A stretch of 64,000 bases of DNA, from contig JBBRRB010000028.1 of assembly GCA_038225555.1 (NCBI GenBank), forward strand, positions 1 through 64,000, given 5' to 3'. This stretch comes from JANXQZ01 sp038225555. GTDB taxonomy: Bacteria > Acidobacteriota > Terriglobia > Bryobacterales > Bryobacteraceae. The notes under the pieces are model-generated. The model was not told the DNA's origin. It saw only the letters and a program-made list of their open reading frames with translations, and searched no databases. Position numbers and translations under genes: made by a program. The stretch's first letter is position 1; each line of letters starts with the position of its first letter. Of the stretch, positions 34,946 to 43,324 are shown one piece after another.

Positions 34946-36449
34946 CTGGAAACACTCCTCCCGCCGGGTCGCGATCGTATATCTCGATCCACTGGCCGCG
35001 CCGGGACCAGCGGATCACCTGACGCAAACCCAGGCGATCACGGCACTCCTCTGCAGACATCTGGGGCTCGTATTCGTAGAACTTAGCCAGAAAACGACGA
35101 GCCCAGGAATACCTCAACACCCCCCATTCTGGTTCCCAAGTGCGCGAGTACAACACCAGAACCTCCACCTGTCGCGAATCCAACTTTTCCAGCGTGGACG
35201 CGCGCAGGTCCGAGGTCTCGTGGGTCTTCAGTCCATGCTGCACGTATCCGAACTCAGGCTGGCGCAAGGCCGCCGTCAACGGCCATGCCGTGTAAATGGC
35301 CCGCTCCCCATAGCCTTGCTCCAAATATCTTGCCGCGGTTCGATGCAGTTCCACGAAATCGGCCATGGCCAAATTGTTCTCGTAAGGAAACGGGTAAGGC
35401 GGATTCACGAAAAGGCCGGCGATCAGGCCACATACCAGCGCTGCCAGGCTTAGATTGCGCCATAGGACGGGCAGGATCGTCCAGGCTGCTGCTGTTGCGA
35501 TATAGAATACGGGCAGCACCGGGACTAAATAGCGTTCAAGCTCAGCGCCGCCGAGCAGACTTACCAGCAGAACGTGAGCGCCCACAAAAGTTCCCGTGAT
35601 GCGCCATGCGTAGCTTCGGAACAGTCCTTTCTTGAATGCGTGGATGATCGCGATAGTTCCCACCCAGCGAAAATCGGCCAGGAATAAATAATAGATTCGG
35701 CGAATCAGTGAAGCAGTCGCTCGCATTGGGTGAAGAGAATAGGCGATGTTGTAGTGCGCAAAGCCGGGGTCGCCGAACAAGTGACCGGTGGTATGCCAGA
35801 GCAATCCAAGCCAAGCCGCCAAAACCAGAAACGACGGCGCATAATATGCAGCTTGCTTTTCGCGTCCCCGTTGTATTAACAACGAGGCACTAAAGATCAG
35901 TGGCAGCAGGATGCCCGTTTCTTTCGCCAAGACCAACGGCAGACACAACAAGCCCGCAGCGAGATGGCGTCCTTGTAGAAATAGGAGCAAGGCACCCAGT
36001 CCAAAGACCATGGCCGGCATGTCGAGTTGTGCCATCATCGACTGCGTGTAAAACAACGGGTCGGCCAACAGCAGCAGGATCGCGAACAAGGCAGGCGCTC
36101 CGCCCAGTCCCCGGCAAAGTTGGATGGCCAACAGGAAGCCGAACAGAACTCCGAGCGAGGCGAGTCCGAGCATGGCGGAGCGGGTTGCGGGAATCGAATA
36201 ACCCGCAATCTTCCACGTGAGGGCGAGCCAACCCATCACGCCCGGAGGATGCACGTTGGGAACGGCGGAGTGGGGGACCAGGGCACCGTCGTGATAGATA
36301 TCGAGCGCGGCCGGAACGAACTGGCCGAGCTCATCCCAAAAATATGGAAGGCTGAGGTAGGCGGCGTGCGATAAAAACAGAATGGCAGCGAAGGACGCGA
36401 AGAAAAACAAATACGCTCCGAGCGGTTGGGAGCGGAACCCGGCTCGCAT
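34833..36449 (-). CDS. Membrane glycosyltransferase, GT39/ArnT-like
   Basis: A 538-residue polytopic membrane protein of the dolichyl-phosphate mannosyltransferase/ArnT class (GT-C fold). The N-terminal loop has YFWDELGQF, holding the acidic pair typical of the active site, and NVHPPGVMGW. About ten hydrophobic segments follow, such as LAIQLCRGLGGAPALFAILLLLADPL and FVGAHVLLVSLLGGAE. The last 90 residues are soluble and Pro/Arg-rich. It would transfer a sugar from a lipid-phosphate donor on the periplasmic side. It follows DUF3467 by 6 bp and overlaps the convergent DUF5996 gene by 113 bp. Confidence 0.8.
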   Translation of the reverse strand: MRAGFRSQPLGAYLFFFASFAAILFLSHAAYLSLPYFWDELGQFVPAALDIYHDGALVPHSAVPNVHPPGVMGWLALTWKIAGYSIPATRSAMLGLASLGVLFGFLLAIQLCRGLGGAPALFAILLLLADPLFYTQSMMAQLDMPAMVFGLGALLLFLQGRHLAAGLLCLPLVLAKETGILLPLIFSASLLIQRGREKQAAYYAPSFLVLAAWLGLLWHTTGHLFGDPGFAHYNIAYSLHPMRATASLIRRIYYLFLADFRWVGTIAIIHAFKKGLFRSYAWRITGTFVGAHVLLVSLLGGAELERYLVPVLPVFYIATAAAWTILPVLWRNLSLAALVCGLIAGLFVNPPYPFPYENNLAMADFVELHRTAARYLEQGYGERAIYTAWPLTAALRQPEFGYVQHGLKTHETSDLRASTLEKLDSRQVEVLVLYSRTWEPEWGVLRYSWARRFLAKFYEYEPQMSAEECRDRLGLRQVIRWSRRGQWIEIYDRDPAGGVFPVRLPVRGRPDPTHPDSPLPHTLFDRTPARPAWVEPPA

Positions 36450-36455
36450 GCCGGA

Positions 36456-36755
36456 CTATTGGATCACCGATGCTTGCCCCGCTTGAGCCTCCAGCCGAAT
36501 CTCTCCAAAGGTCGCTTCGTACTGCGATAAATTTTGCGTCAGGACATTATGGAGCGCCTTCGCCTGTTGGGGACTGAGATAGATGCCCTCGAAATTGCTG
36601 ATCGAGACCGTGTCAGCGGAAGTCTGGTTGACAGTCCCGAACATTAGGAAAAAGTCCCAGAGATTTACCCGGACCTGAACACTGTTTGCATAATTCTCGC
36701 GATAGTCGGCCCGATTGGACAATTGAATCTTTGGCGGGGTCTGAGAAGGGGTCAT
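36456..36755 (-). CDS. DUF3467 protein
   Basis: A 99-residue protein of the DUF3467 family. The typical segment is YANSVQVRVNLWDFFLMFGTVNQ, followed by GIYLSPQQAKALHNVLTQNLSQYEATFGEI. The function is unknown. ATG 36753-36755 is chosen because family homology begins right after; an upstream extension would not fit. The GTC-rich gap to the divergent propeller gene is 120 bp. Its stop is 6 bp before the glycosyltransferase start, so the two are likely co-transcribed. Confidence 0.82.
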   Translation of the reverse strand: MTPSQTPPKIQLSNRADYRENYANSVQVRVNLWDFFLMFGTVNQTSADTVSISNFEGIYLSPQQAKALHNVLTQNLSQYEATFGEIRLEAQAGQASVIQ

Positions 36756-36875
36756 AAAGAACCATGGTGACACAAGACCAGACTGCGGCAATACCCAATT
36801 TCTGCGGAGCGACTTATATCCAAATCGTCCAGCAAAGCTTGCGAACGGCAAGCCGCTCTGTCAAGGTAAATTGGC

Positions 36876-37781
36876 ATGAACAAAAGAAGCTTTGGATCCG
36901 CAGTGGCTTTCTTGAGCTTGGCTGGGCTTTCGCAAGCCCGGAGTCTGTATGTTTCAAGCAACGACAACGACAAAGTCCTCAAGTACAACGTTTTCACGGG
37001 AGTGCCCGCCGTCCCGCTCGAATTCACGCCCCTCTCTAAGGCTTCGACTGACATGGCGTACGGTCCTGACGGGAATCTGTATGTTTCCAGCTCGGGAACC
37101 AATAATGTGCTGAGGTACAACGCATTTAGCGGGGCCTTCCTGGGTGTTTGCACGTCGGGAGGCAACCTGGATGAGCCAAAGGGATTGAGGTTCGGCCCGG
37201 ACGGTAATTTATACGTGGTCAACAGCGGCAAGGGGAGGTTGATCGATTCAACGGTGTCACTGGAGCATTTATTGATGTATTCGTGCCCAGCGGGAGCGGT
37301 GGTTTGACCACTCCGACGGCCATTATTTTCGGCCCGGACGGGAACTTGCACGTAAACGGATCCCGATAATAACTTCGTGCTGAAGTTTCGGGGGTCGGAC
37401 GGAACGTTCCTCATCACTTTCATACTCGCCGGAACCGGAGGGTTGTGTGAACCGCAAGGTTTAACTCACGGCCCGGAGGGGAACTTGTACGTCGCAAGCG
37501 GAGGCGACAATGCGGATGGCAATAGCTGCGGAGCTTTTGGGAGCGATGCGATTCTCAAGTTCAACGGCGGTTCCGGCGAGTTCATAGCTCCTTTCGTCAC
37601 CAGCGGTACCGGCAAACTAACCGATCCGGTCGGCTTAGTCTTCGGGCCGGATGGCAGTTTGTTCGTGGCAAGCGAGAACAACGACAGCGGGCTGCGGTAC
37701 GACCGAACGGGTGCTTTCCTTAGCGTGGTGGCTTCCGGCTGCACTCTGAATTGCGCGTTGAGCGCGCCAATTATTTATTGA
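36876..37781 (+). pseudogene. Exported beta-propeller (NHL-like repeat) protein, two frameshifts
   Basis: Three frame segments together encode about 300 residues of a secreted beta-propeller. The signal peptide is followed by repeats of the type FGPDGNLYVxS...VLRYNxxSGAF. The first frame runs from 36876 to about 37233. From about 37235 to 37363 the repeat continues one frame off (VDRFNGVTGAFIDVFV, FGPDGNLHVNGS), and from about 37365 the original frame resumes (DNNFVLKFRGSDGTF) to the stop at 37781. The shifts sit in a GGGG run and a TCCC run, so loss and gain of single bases explain them. Either a decayed gene or sequencing errors. No C-terminal anchor was seen. Confidence 0.72.
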
Positions 37782-37928
37782 TCCGACCATTTTGGGCTTC
37801 AGATAACGTACGCGTTCGCAACAGCGCGCTGAGTTCTTCTCATGCGGGCTGTTAATGTGTTGGCTTAAACCTTTGGAACCATGCCCCCCTACGAAACATC
37901 CATACACCTACTGGGGTTTAACACATTC

Positions 37929-38645
37929 ATGAATTTATGTTTCCGCCTGCCGGGACTCGTGCTCGGGCTATCGCTAGCTCTGGGTTTTGCGTTCGTCGCT
38001 CCGGCACAACAACAGGGCGACGAAGCAGCGGCCAATGTCCCCGCTCCTGGAGCGGCTCCCGTGGACAAACGCGTCTTTGGCGTGTTGCCGAATTATCGTA
38101 CGGCGGAAGGTTCGCAACCTTTTGAACGTATCACTTCCAAGCAAAAATTTACGATCGCAACGAAAGACTCCTTCGACTATCCCGTTTTCGGGACCACCGC
38201 CTTTTTCGCTGGACTCTCTCAATTGCAAGGTACCGACAACGCCACCTACGGCCAAGGCTTGAAGGGCTTCGCGCATCGATACGGCATCAATTATGCCGAC
38301 CAAGTAGTTGGCAACTACTTTCCCGAGGCGATTATTCCCTCTTTGTTCCACAGCGATCCCCGTTATTTCCGCAAGGGCGAGGGCTCGGTGAAGGGCCGCG
38401 TGCTCTACGCAGTTAGCCGTATTTTCATCTGCAAAAGCGATAACGGCAACAACATGTTCAACGTGAACGAGTTCGTTGGAAATTCGACCGCTGCGGTGGT
38501 GGCATCCGCCTACCACCCTCATCAGCGCACCGTTGGCGACATGGCGACCCAATGGGGCACGTTCGTCGAGACGGATATGGCCGGCCAGGTGATGAAAGAG
38601 TTCTGGCCGGATATCAAGCGCAAACTATTCAAAAACAGGCACTAA
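37929..38645 (+). CDS. Exported protein, Acidobacteria-type hypothetical
   Basis: A 238-residue protein with a signal peptide (CFRLPGLVLGLSLALGFAFVAPAQ). The mature portion contains FGVLPNYRTAEGSQPFERITSKQKFTIATKDSFDYP, a pattern I associate with uncharacterised secreted proteins in Acidobacteria, and later GLKGFAHRYGINYADQVVGNYFPEAIIPSLFHSDPRYFRKGEG. The function is unknown. I start at ATG 37929, since an upstream in-frame ATG at 37881 would place 16 hydrophilic residues before the signal peptide. It lies just before the efflux cluster and may or may not belong to it. Confidence 0.72.
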   Translation: MNLCFRLPGLVLGLSLALGFAFVAPAQQQGDEAAANVPAPGAAPVDKRVFGVLPNYRTAEGSQPFERITSKQKFTIATKDSFDYPVFGTTAFFAGLSQLQGTDNATYGQGLKGFAHRYGINYADQVVGNYFPEAIIPSLFHSDPRYFRKGEGSVKGRVLYAVSRIFICKSDNGNNMFNVNEFVGNSTAAVVASAYHPHQRTVGDMATQWGTFVETDMAGQVMKEFWPDIKRKLFKNRH

Positions 38646-38683
38646 CGTCGCCTGCCTCGTTCAAGATCCCTGCAATCTAGGCG

Positions 38684-38713
38684 TTGACGCTAACTTTTGC
38701 GTCATAATATACG
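38684..38713 (+). promoter_or_regulatory. Promoter with inverted repeat ahead of the efflux operon
   Basis: TTGACG at 38684-38689 resembles a -35 and TAATAT (38705-38710) or TATACG (38708-38713) a -10. Between them lies a perfect inverted repeat TGACGC-N8-GCGTCA (38685-38690 and 38699-38704), which could be the operator of a repressor covering the promoter. The first adaptor gene starts at 38732. A conserved regulator gene is not adjacent, so the binding protein is unknown. Confidence 0.45.
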
Positions 38714-38731
38714 TCTAAGTTAAATCCAGGA

Positions 38732-40420
38732 ATGAGCGCAGCCCCGTCTCCACTAAGTCCACCTCGTCCGAATCCATTAAAGCCGGATTTGGTTCCCTCG
38801 CGCCCCCGCAAGTCTCGAAATGGAGGTTTGTGGGTCGGTTTGCTTTTAGCTCTGCTCATGATCGGGGGGGCTTTTTGGCTGCAGCGCGGCAAGAACGCCA
38901 GCGCGCCGGCAACTGCCATGACCGGCTCCCTTCGGAGCGCGAAGGTGGTGTCGGGCCCCATCGAAAATACGATTCGACTAACGGGAGTTACGGCAGCCGC
39001 GAACTACGTATCGCTGATCACGCCCCAGCTTCGAGGCAGCCGGAGCGATCGATTGCGCACGAGCAATTCAGGCGGAGGAGCGACCACCTCTGCGCCTGTC
39101 GCCAGCGCGACCGCATCCTCCAACTCGGGATCATCAACATCCGGCTCCGCTTCCAGCAGTGCAAACTCAACATCCGCTGCCGGGGGTACGGCGTTTCAAT
39201 CCGCGACGAATCGCTTTGGCGCTTCCTTGCGCGGGAGTTCGGCGACGTCCAGCGCTTCCGCTCGCTCAAATACGCCAGCCCAATCGGCATCCATGGGTTC
39301 CGCCGGACTCGGCACAGCGGCTGACTCGCTTGGCGGCGGAGGGGGTCCTGGTGGCGGGCCTGGAGGCGGGGGATCGGACGAATTCATGCTGGTTCTGCAA
39401 GAAGTTGTTAAGCCCGGAACCACCGTGAAGAAAGCCGGGGTAGTTGCTGAATTCGATCGCCAGTTCATGATGCTCCGCCTGGATGATTACAAGGCCAGCG
39501 TGGCGCAATCCGAAGCTAGTCTCGTCAAGCGGAAAGCCGAACTCGACATCACGCGCAAGGCGCACGAGCAGTTGGTCGATTCCGCGAAAGCCGACTTGGA
39601 AAAAGCGAAGCTGGACTTGAAGACCGCGCCCGTGCTCTCGTCCATAGATGCGGAACGCGCCCAGCTGGCCGTGGATCAAGCCGATGCCAAGTACAAACAG
39701 TTGCTGGCAGAAGTGAAATTCGTCACCATCTCTGAGCAGGCTGCAATCCGAAACGCCGAATTGGACTTGGCCCAATCTAAAATCGAGCTGACGCGAGCCC
39801 AGGCGAACGCCGATAAAATGATCGTGAAGGCGCCCATCGACGGTTTGGCTGTGATGCAAAATATGTTCCGAGGCGCGGAGTTCGGGCAAATTAAGCAAGG
39901 CGATCAGCTTTGGCCGGGCATGTTTTTCATGCAAGTGGTGAATCCTTCGTCGATGGTCATCAACTCAACCGTGAATCAAGTGGATGTCGACAAGCTTCGG
40001 GTTGGTTCCAAGGCCAGAATCCATTTCGATGCTTATCCGGGGCTCGATCTTCCCGCTCACGTGGAATCCATAGCCGCGGTGACGAAACCTGGCGGTTTTA
40101 GAGCAAATTTCGTTCGCGAGGTTCCGGTAAGGTTGAAAATCGATAGCATGGATCCGCGCGTGATTCCCGATCTTTCCGTGAGCGCCGACGTCACTCTGGA
40201 ACCGGGCGAATCCGCAGCCGCGCTGGTGCCGACGGGTGCCGTGTTCGCGGAAGGCAGCCTTGGCAAGACCTACGTTTTGGTGAAGCAGCCTTCCGGGTGG
40301 GAGCGGCGCGCGGTCAATCTGGGAATCGTGAATCATCTCGTAGCGTCCGTGAAAAGCGGATTGCGTCCCGGCGAGGAAGTCGCGCTTGACCGGCCGCATC
40401 CCGCCGAGGAACGACCGTAG
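38732..40420 (+). CDS. HlyD/RND-type membrane fusion (adaptor) protein with Ser/Gly-rich insert
   Basis: A 562-residue periplasmic adaptor. A single N-terminal anchor helix is at about residues 33-50, then a lipoyl-like segment starting at VVSGPIENTIRLTGVT. Residues about 104-215 form a Ser/Ala/Thr-rich, then Gly-rich (GGGGGPGGGPGGGG) low-complexity insert before the lipoyl domain resumes at VVKPGTTVKKAGVVAEFD. A long coiled-coil hairpin follows, and beta-barrel and membrane-proximal domains close the protein. Such adaptors link an inner-membrane ABC or RND pump to TolC. First gene of a five-gene cluster, preceded by a promoter with a dyad. Confidence 0.85.
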   Translation: MSAAPSPLSPPRPNPLKPDLVPSRPRKSRNGGLWVGLLLALLMIGGAFWLQRGKNASAPATAMTGSLRSAKVVSGPIENTIRLTGVTAAANYVSLITPQLRGSRSDRLRTSNSGGGATTSAPVASATASSNSGSSTSGSASSSANSTSAAGGTAFQSATNRFGASLRGSSATSSASARSNTPAQSASMGSAGLGTAADSLGGGGGPGGGPGGGGSDEFMLVLQEVVKPGTTVKKAGVVAEFDRQFMMLRLDDYKASVAQSEASLVKRKAELDITRKAHEQLVDSAKADLEKAKLDLKTAPVLSSIDAERAQLAVDQADAKYKQLLAEVKFVTISEQAAIRNAELDLAQSKIELTRAQANADKMIVKAPIDGLAVMQNMFRGAEFGQIKQGDQLWPGMFFMQVVNPSSMVINSTVNQVDVDKLRVGSKARIHFDAYPGLDLPAHVESIAAVTKPGGFRANFVREVPVRLKIDSMDPRVIPDLSVSADVTLEPGESAAALVPTGAVFAEGSLGKTYVLVKQPSGWERRAVNLGIVNHLVASVKSGLRPGEEVALDRPHPAEERP

Positions 40421-40448
40421 AATACCGAGTCGCGTCCCGAGGAAATCG

Positions 40449-41753
40449 ATGTCAAAGGATCTAAAACCCAAGCAGCGCCTAGGCCAGCAGTCTTCCCGCA
40501 AGAAGAAGCTGATTACTTGGGCCATTCTGCTGATGGCCTGCGCGAGTGGTCTGTTAGCGGCTTATCATTACGGAACCAGCACCACCAAGGTCGAGGTTCA
40601 AGTGGCCAAGGCCCGCATCAGCGAGTTCACCATCAGCGTGCGCACGCGGGGCGAGGTCAAGAGTACCCGTTCACAAACGTTGACCGCTCCTCAAGTACCC
40701 GACCCCCGCATTGTCCGCTTGGCCGAATCCGGGAAGCCCATCAAGAAAGGCGACGTAGTCGTCGAATTCGACCGTGCCCAGCAGGAGCAGACTTACCTCG
40801 AGAAAAACACCAGCGTGCGCACGGCCGACAGCGAAATTACGCAAATGAAGGCTACCCAGCAGATCACCACAGAAATGGACAGCATGAATCTCATGACCTC
40901 CGAGTACAACGTGGAGCGAGCCAAGCTGGAGGCCAGCAAGGCCGAGGTTCTGTCCGCGATCGAAGGGGCCAAGAATCAAATCAACGTAGACGTCAGCAAG
41001 GGCGATCTGGATCAGGTGAAAACCACCATGACCGCCCACAAGGTTGGGGACAAGGCCGACATGGAGCGCCTGGATCAGAAGAAAGACAAGACCGTGCGCG
41101 ATTCTGACCGCGCCAAGGGATATCTCTCGATGATGGTTTTGCGCGCGCCCAACGATGGGATCGTGAACATCCTTCCGAACTTCCGTAGTTCGGGATCGTT
41201 CGGCTCCACGCCTCCACCTTTTAAGGAAGGCGACAAGGCTTGGACGGGTGCGGCCATCGCTGAAATCCCGGACCTCTCCCAAATGCGCGTGGAGTTAAAA
41301 CTGGACGAAGTGGATCGAGGCAAGCTCAAGACCGGCCAGAATCTTAAGGTGAGAGTGGACGCGATTCAGGAGAAAGAATTCATGGCCACCCTGGATTGGA
41401 TCAGTCCGATTGCAACCGTAAATTTCCGCGGGATGGGGCTGACTGAAAAGATCTTTCCAGCCTTTGCCACTCTCAAGAATTTGGATCCGCGCCTGCGCCC
41501 CGGGATGACCGGTTCTGTTGAGATCGTGATCGAGAGTCATCCCAACAGCCTTCTGATTCCAACCAGGGCGAGCTTTCTGTCTCAAGGCAAACCGGCGGTA
41601 TATGTGCAGAAGGGCCAGGAGTTCGCGATTCGACTGATCGAGGTGGGTCGTCGCAATGAAACGGACATCATCGTCCTAAAAGGGCTCAAGGCGGGCGAAG
41701 TGGTCGCTTTGGAGAATCCTGCAGACGCGGCCAGGAGAGCGAAAAAGCTTTAG
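40449..41753 (+). CDS. HlyD-family membrane fusion protein
   Basis: A 434-residue adaptor with an N-terminal anchor (LITWAILLMACASGLLAAYHY), a lipoyl half at VEVQVAKARISEFTISVRTRGEV, a coiled-coil region rich in Glu/Lys/Ala, and a beta-barrel at LRVELKLDEVDRGKLKTGQNLKV. A start at ATG 40449 has a GAGGAAATC ribosome site. It follows the first adaptor by 28 bp. It is second of three adaptors in a row, so the pump may use hetero-oligomeric adaptors, or the three serve separate pumps with a shared TolC. Confidence 0.87.
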   Translation: MSKDLKPKQRLGQQSSRKKKLITWAILLMACASGLLAAYHYGTSTTKVEVQVAKARISEFTISVRTRGEVKSTRSQTLTAPQVPDPRIVRLAESGKPIKKGDVVVEFDRAQQEQTYLEKNTSVRTADSEITQMKATQQITTEMDSMNLMTSEYNVERAKLEASKAEVLSAIEGAKNQINVDVSKGDLDQVKTTMTAHKVGDKADMERLDQKKDKTVRDSDRAKGYLSMMVLRAPNDGIVNILPNFRSSGSFGSTPPPFKEGDKAWTGAAIAEIPDLSQMRVELKLDEVDRGKLKTGQNLKVRVDAIQEKEFMATLDWISPIATVNFRGMGLTEKIFPAFATLKNLDPRLRPGMTGSVEIVIESHPNSLLIPTRASFLSQGKPAVYVQKGQEFAIRLIEVGRRNETDIIVLKGLKAGEVVALENPADAARRAKKL

Positions 41754-41775
41754 GGCAGGCGCTCGGGATCTTAAC

Positions 41776-43323
41776 TTGAAAAAACTCCTTATTAGAGTCT
41801 TGTTAATCGCGTTGGCCGCTCTCGGCGTATGGCGGGCTTACGGCTTTTTTACGCAGATGCCCCAACGTCAGCAGCAGCAACTGGCGACCACGCGAGTCCG
41901 CCGCGGCGACGTGATCGTCCGCAGCTACGCGCGAGGCGAACTGCGGGCCACGCGTTCGGCAACGTTGATCGCCCCCAATTTGTTCGGCACTGTGCAGGTC
42001 ACACGTCTGGCACCTCTCGGAAGCTTCGCCCACGAGAAAGACCTGTTAGTAGAATTCGACGATTCTGAAGTGAACTCGCGCCTAGAAGAAAAGCAGCTGG
42101 AACTTGATCAGATCGACGAGCAGATCAAGAAAGCCGAAGCTGACTTGGCCGTGCGCAACAATCAGGATCAAGTCGATCTGCTGACCGCTCGGTTTGGCGT
42201 GCGCCGGGCCGAGCTCGAAGTGAAGCGCAACGAACTGCTCTCAGCGATCGACGCGAAGAAAAATGTTCTCTCGCTCGAAGAGGCCAAGCGCCGCCTGCAG
42301 CAGTTGGAGCATGACATCAAATCCAAGCAGGAGCAATCGGAAGCTCAGATCGCGGTGTTCCGGGCCAACAAGAGCAAGGGCGTGCTGGAGTTGAGTCGTG
42401 AAAAAGCGCGCCTTCAGCAAGTCAAATTGCTGGCCCCTATGACCGGCCTAGTAGCCATTCGCCAAAATCGCCCTAATTTTTTCTTCCCGGGCATGCAGAT
42501 TCCCGACATCCGCGAAGGCGATCAGTTGAACCCCGGCATCGCGGTTGCGGATGTGCTGGATCTCTCCGAACTGGAAGTTCTCTCGCGCGTCGGCGAGTTG
42601 GACCGCGCCAACTTGCGCGAGGGACAAGACGTTCGGATTCAGCTCGACGCAATTCCGGGCAAGAAACTCACAGGACGGATCAAGAGCATGAGCGGCACGG
42701 CCACCGCGAATATCTTCTCGAGCGATCCGGCGAAAAAATTCGACGTTGTGTTTTCGCTCGATATGAAGGAGCTTTTCAAAACGCTGGGCGTAAAGCCGGA
42801 ACGCATCCAGCAGATTCTTGCCGTGGCTGAACAGAATCGGAGGAAGCCGGTGCCTGGCCCGGCTGGTCCGCCTCCCCCAGCGCCTGGAGGTGCCGCGAAA
42901 GCAGCGCCTCCGCCGCAGATGGCTGGCATGAGCGCTGCGCAGTTTTCGGACAAAGATCTTGCGGATGCGAAGCTCCCGCCTCCTCCTGAGGAGAATTCGC
43001 AGTTTGAAGTGCTGCTGAGACCCGGCCTCCTGGCCGACGTCGAGATCATCGTGGAGAAGATCCCGAATGCCGTTCACATTCCAGTTCAGGCCGTGTTTGA
43101 GAAGGATGGAAAACTGGTCGCTTATGTCAAGACTGGGAACCGCTTCGAAGAGCGATTTTTCACTCCGCTGAAGCGCAGCGAATCCACGATGGTTGTCTCC
43201 AAAGGTCTACAGGAGGGCGATGTGGTTGCGCTTGCCGATCCCACGGTGAATAAGAGCGACAAGAAAAAAGGGAAAGCGGGAGGCGGCGCGATGGGCGCGT
43301 TGCCCGGCGGGGGAGGGAAGTAA
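41776..43323 (+). CDS. HlyD-family membrane fusion protein with Pro-rich insert
   Basis: A 515-residue adaptor starting at TTG 41776 followed by an anchor helix (LLIRVLLIALAALGVWRAYGFF). The lipoyl segment begins near VRRGDVIVRSYARGEL, a long Glu/Lys/Gln coiled coil follows, and the beta-barrel starts near LEVLSRVGELDRANLREGQDV. A Pro/Ala-rich insert of about 60 residues (PGPAGPPPPAPGGAAKAAPPP) sits before the C-terminal domain. The C-terminal tail is Gly-rich. Stop and start of the next gene (the ABC permease) lie one base apart. Confidence 0.85.
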   Translation: MKKLLIRVLLIALAALGVWRAYGFFTQMPQRQQQQLATTRVRRGDVIVRSYARGELRATRSATLIAPNLFGTVQVTRLAPLGSFAHEKDLLVEFDDSEVNSRLEEKQLELDQIDEQIKKAEADLAVRNNQDQVDLLTARFGVRRAELEVKRNELLSAIDAKKNVLSLEEAKRRLQQLEHDIKSKQEQSEAQIAVFRANKSKGVLELSREKARLQQVKLLAPMTGLVAIRQNRPNFFFPGMQIPDIREGDQLNPGIAVADVLDLSELEVLSRVGELDRANLREGQDVRIQLDAIPGKKLTGRIKSMSGTATANIFSSDPAKKFDVVFSLDMKELFKTLGVKPERIQQILAVAEQNRRKPVPGPAGPPPPAPGGAAKAAPPPQMAGMSAAQFSDKDLADAKLPPPPEENSQFEVLLRPGLLADVEIIVEKIPNAVHIPVQAVFEKDGKLVAYVKTGNRFEERFFTPLKRSESTMVVSKGLQEGDVVALADPTVNKSDKKKGKAGGGAMGALPGGGGK

Positions 43324-43324
43324 C

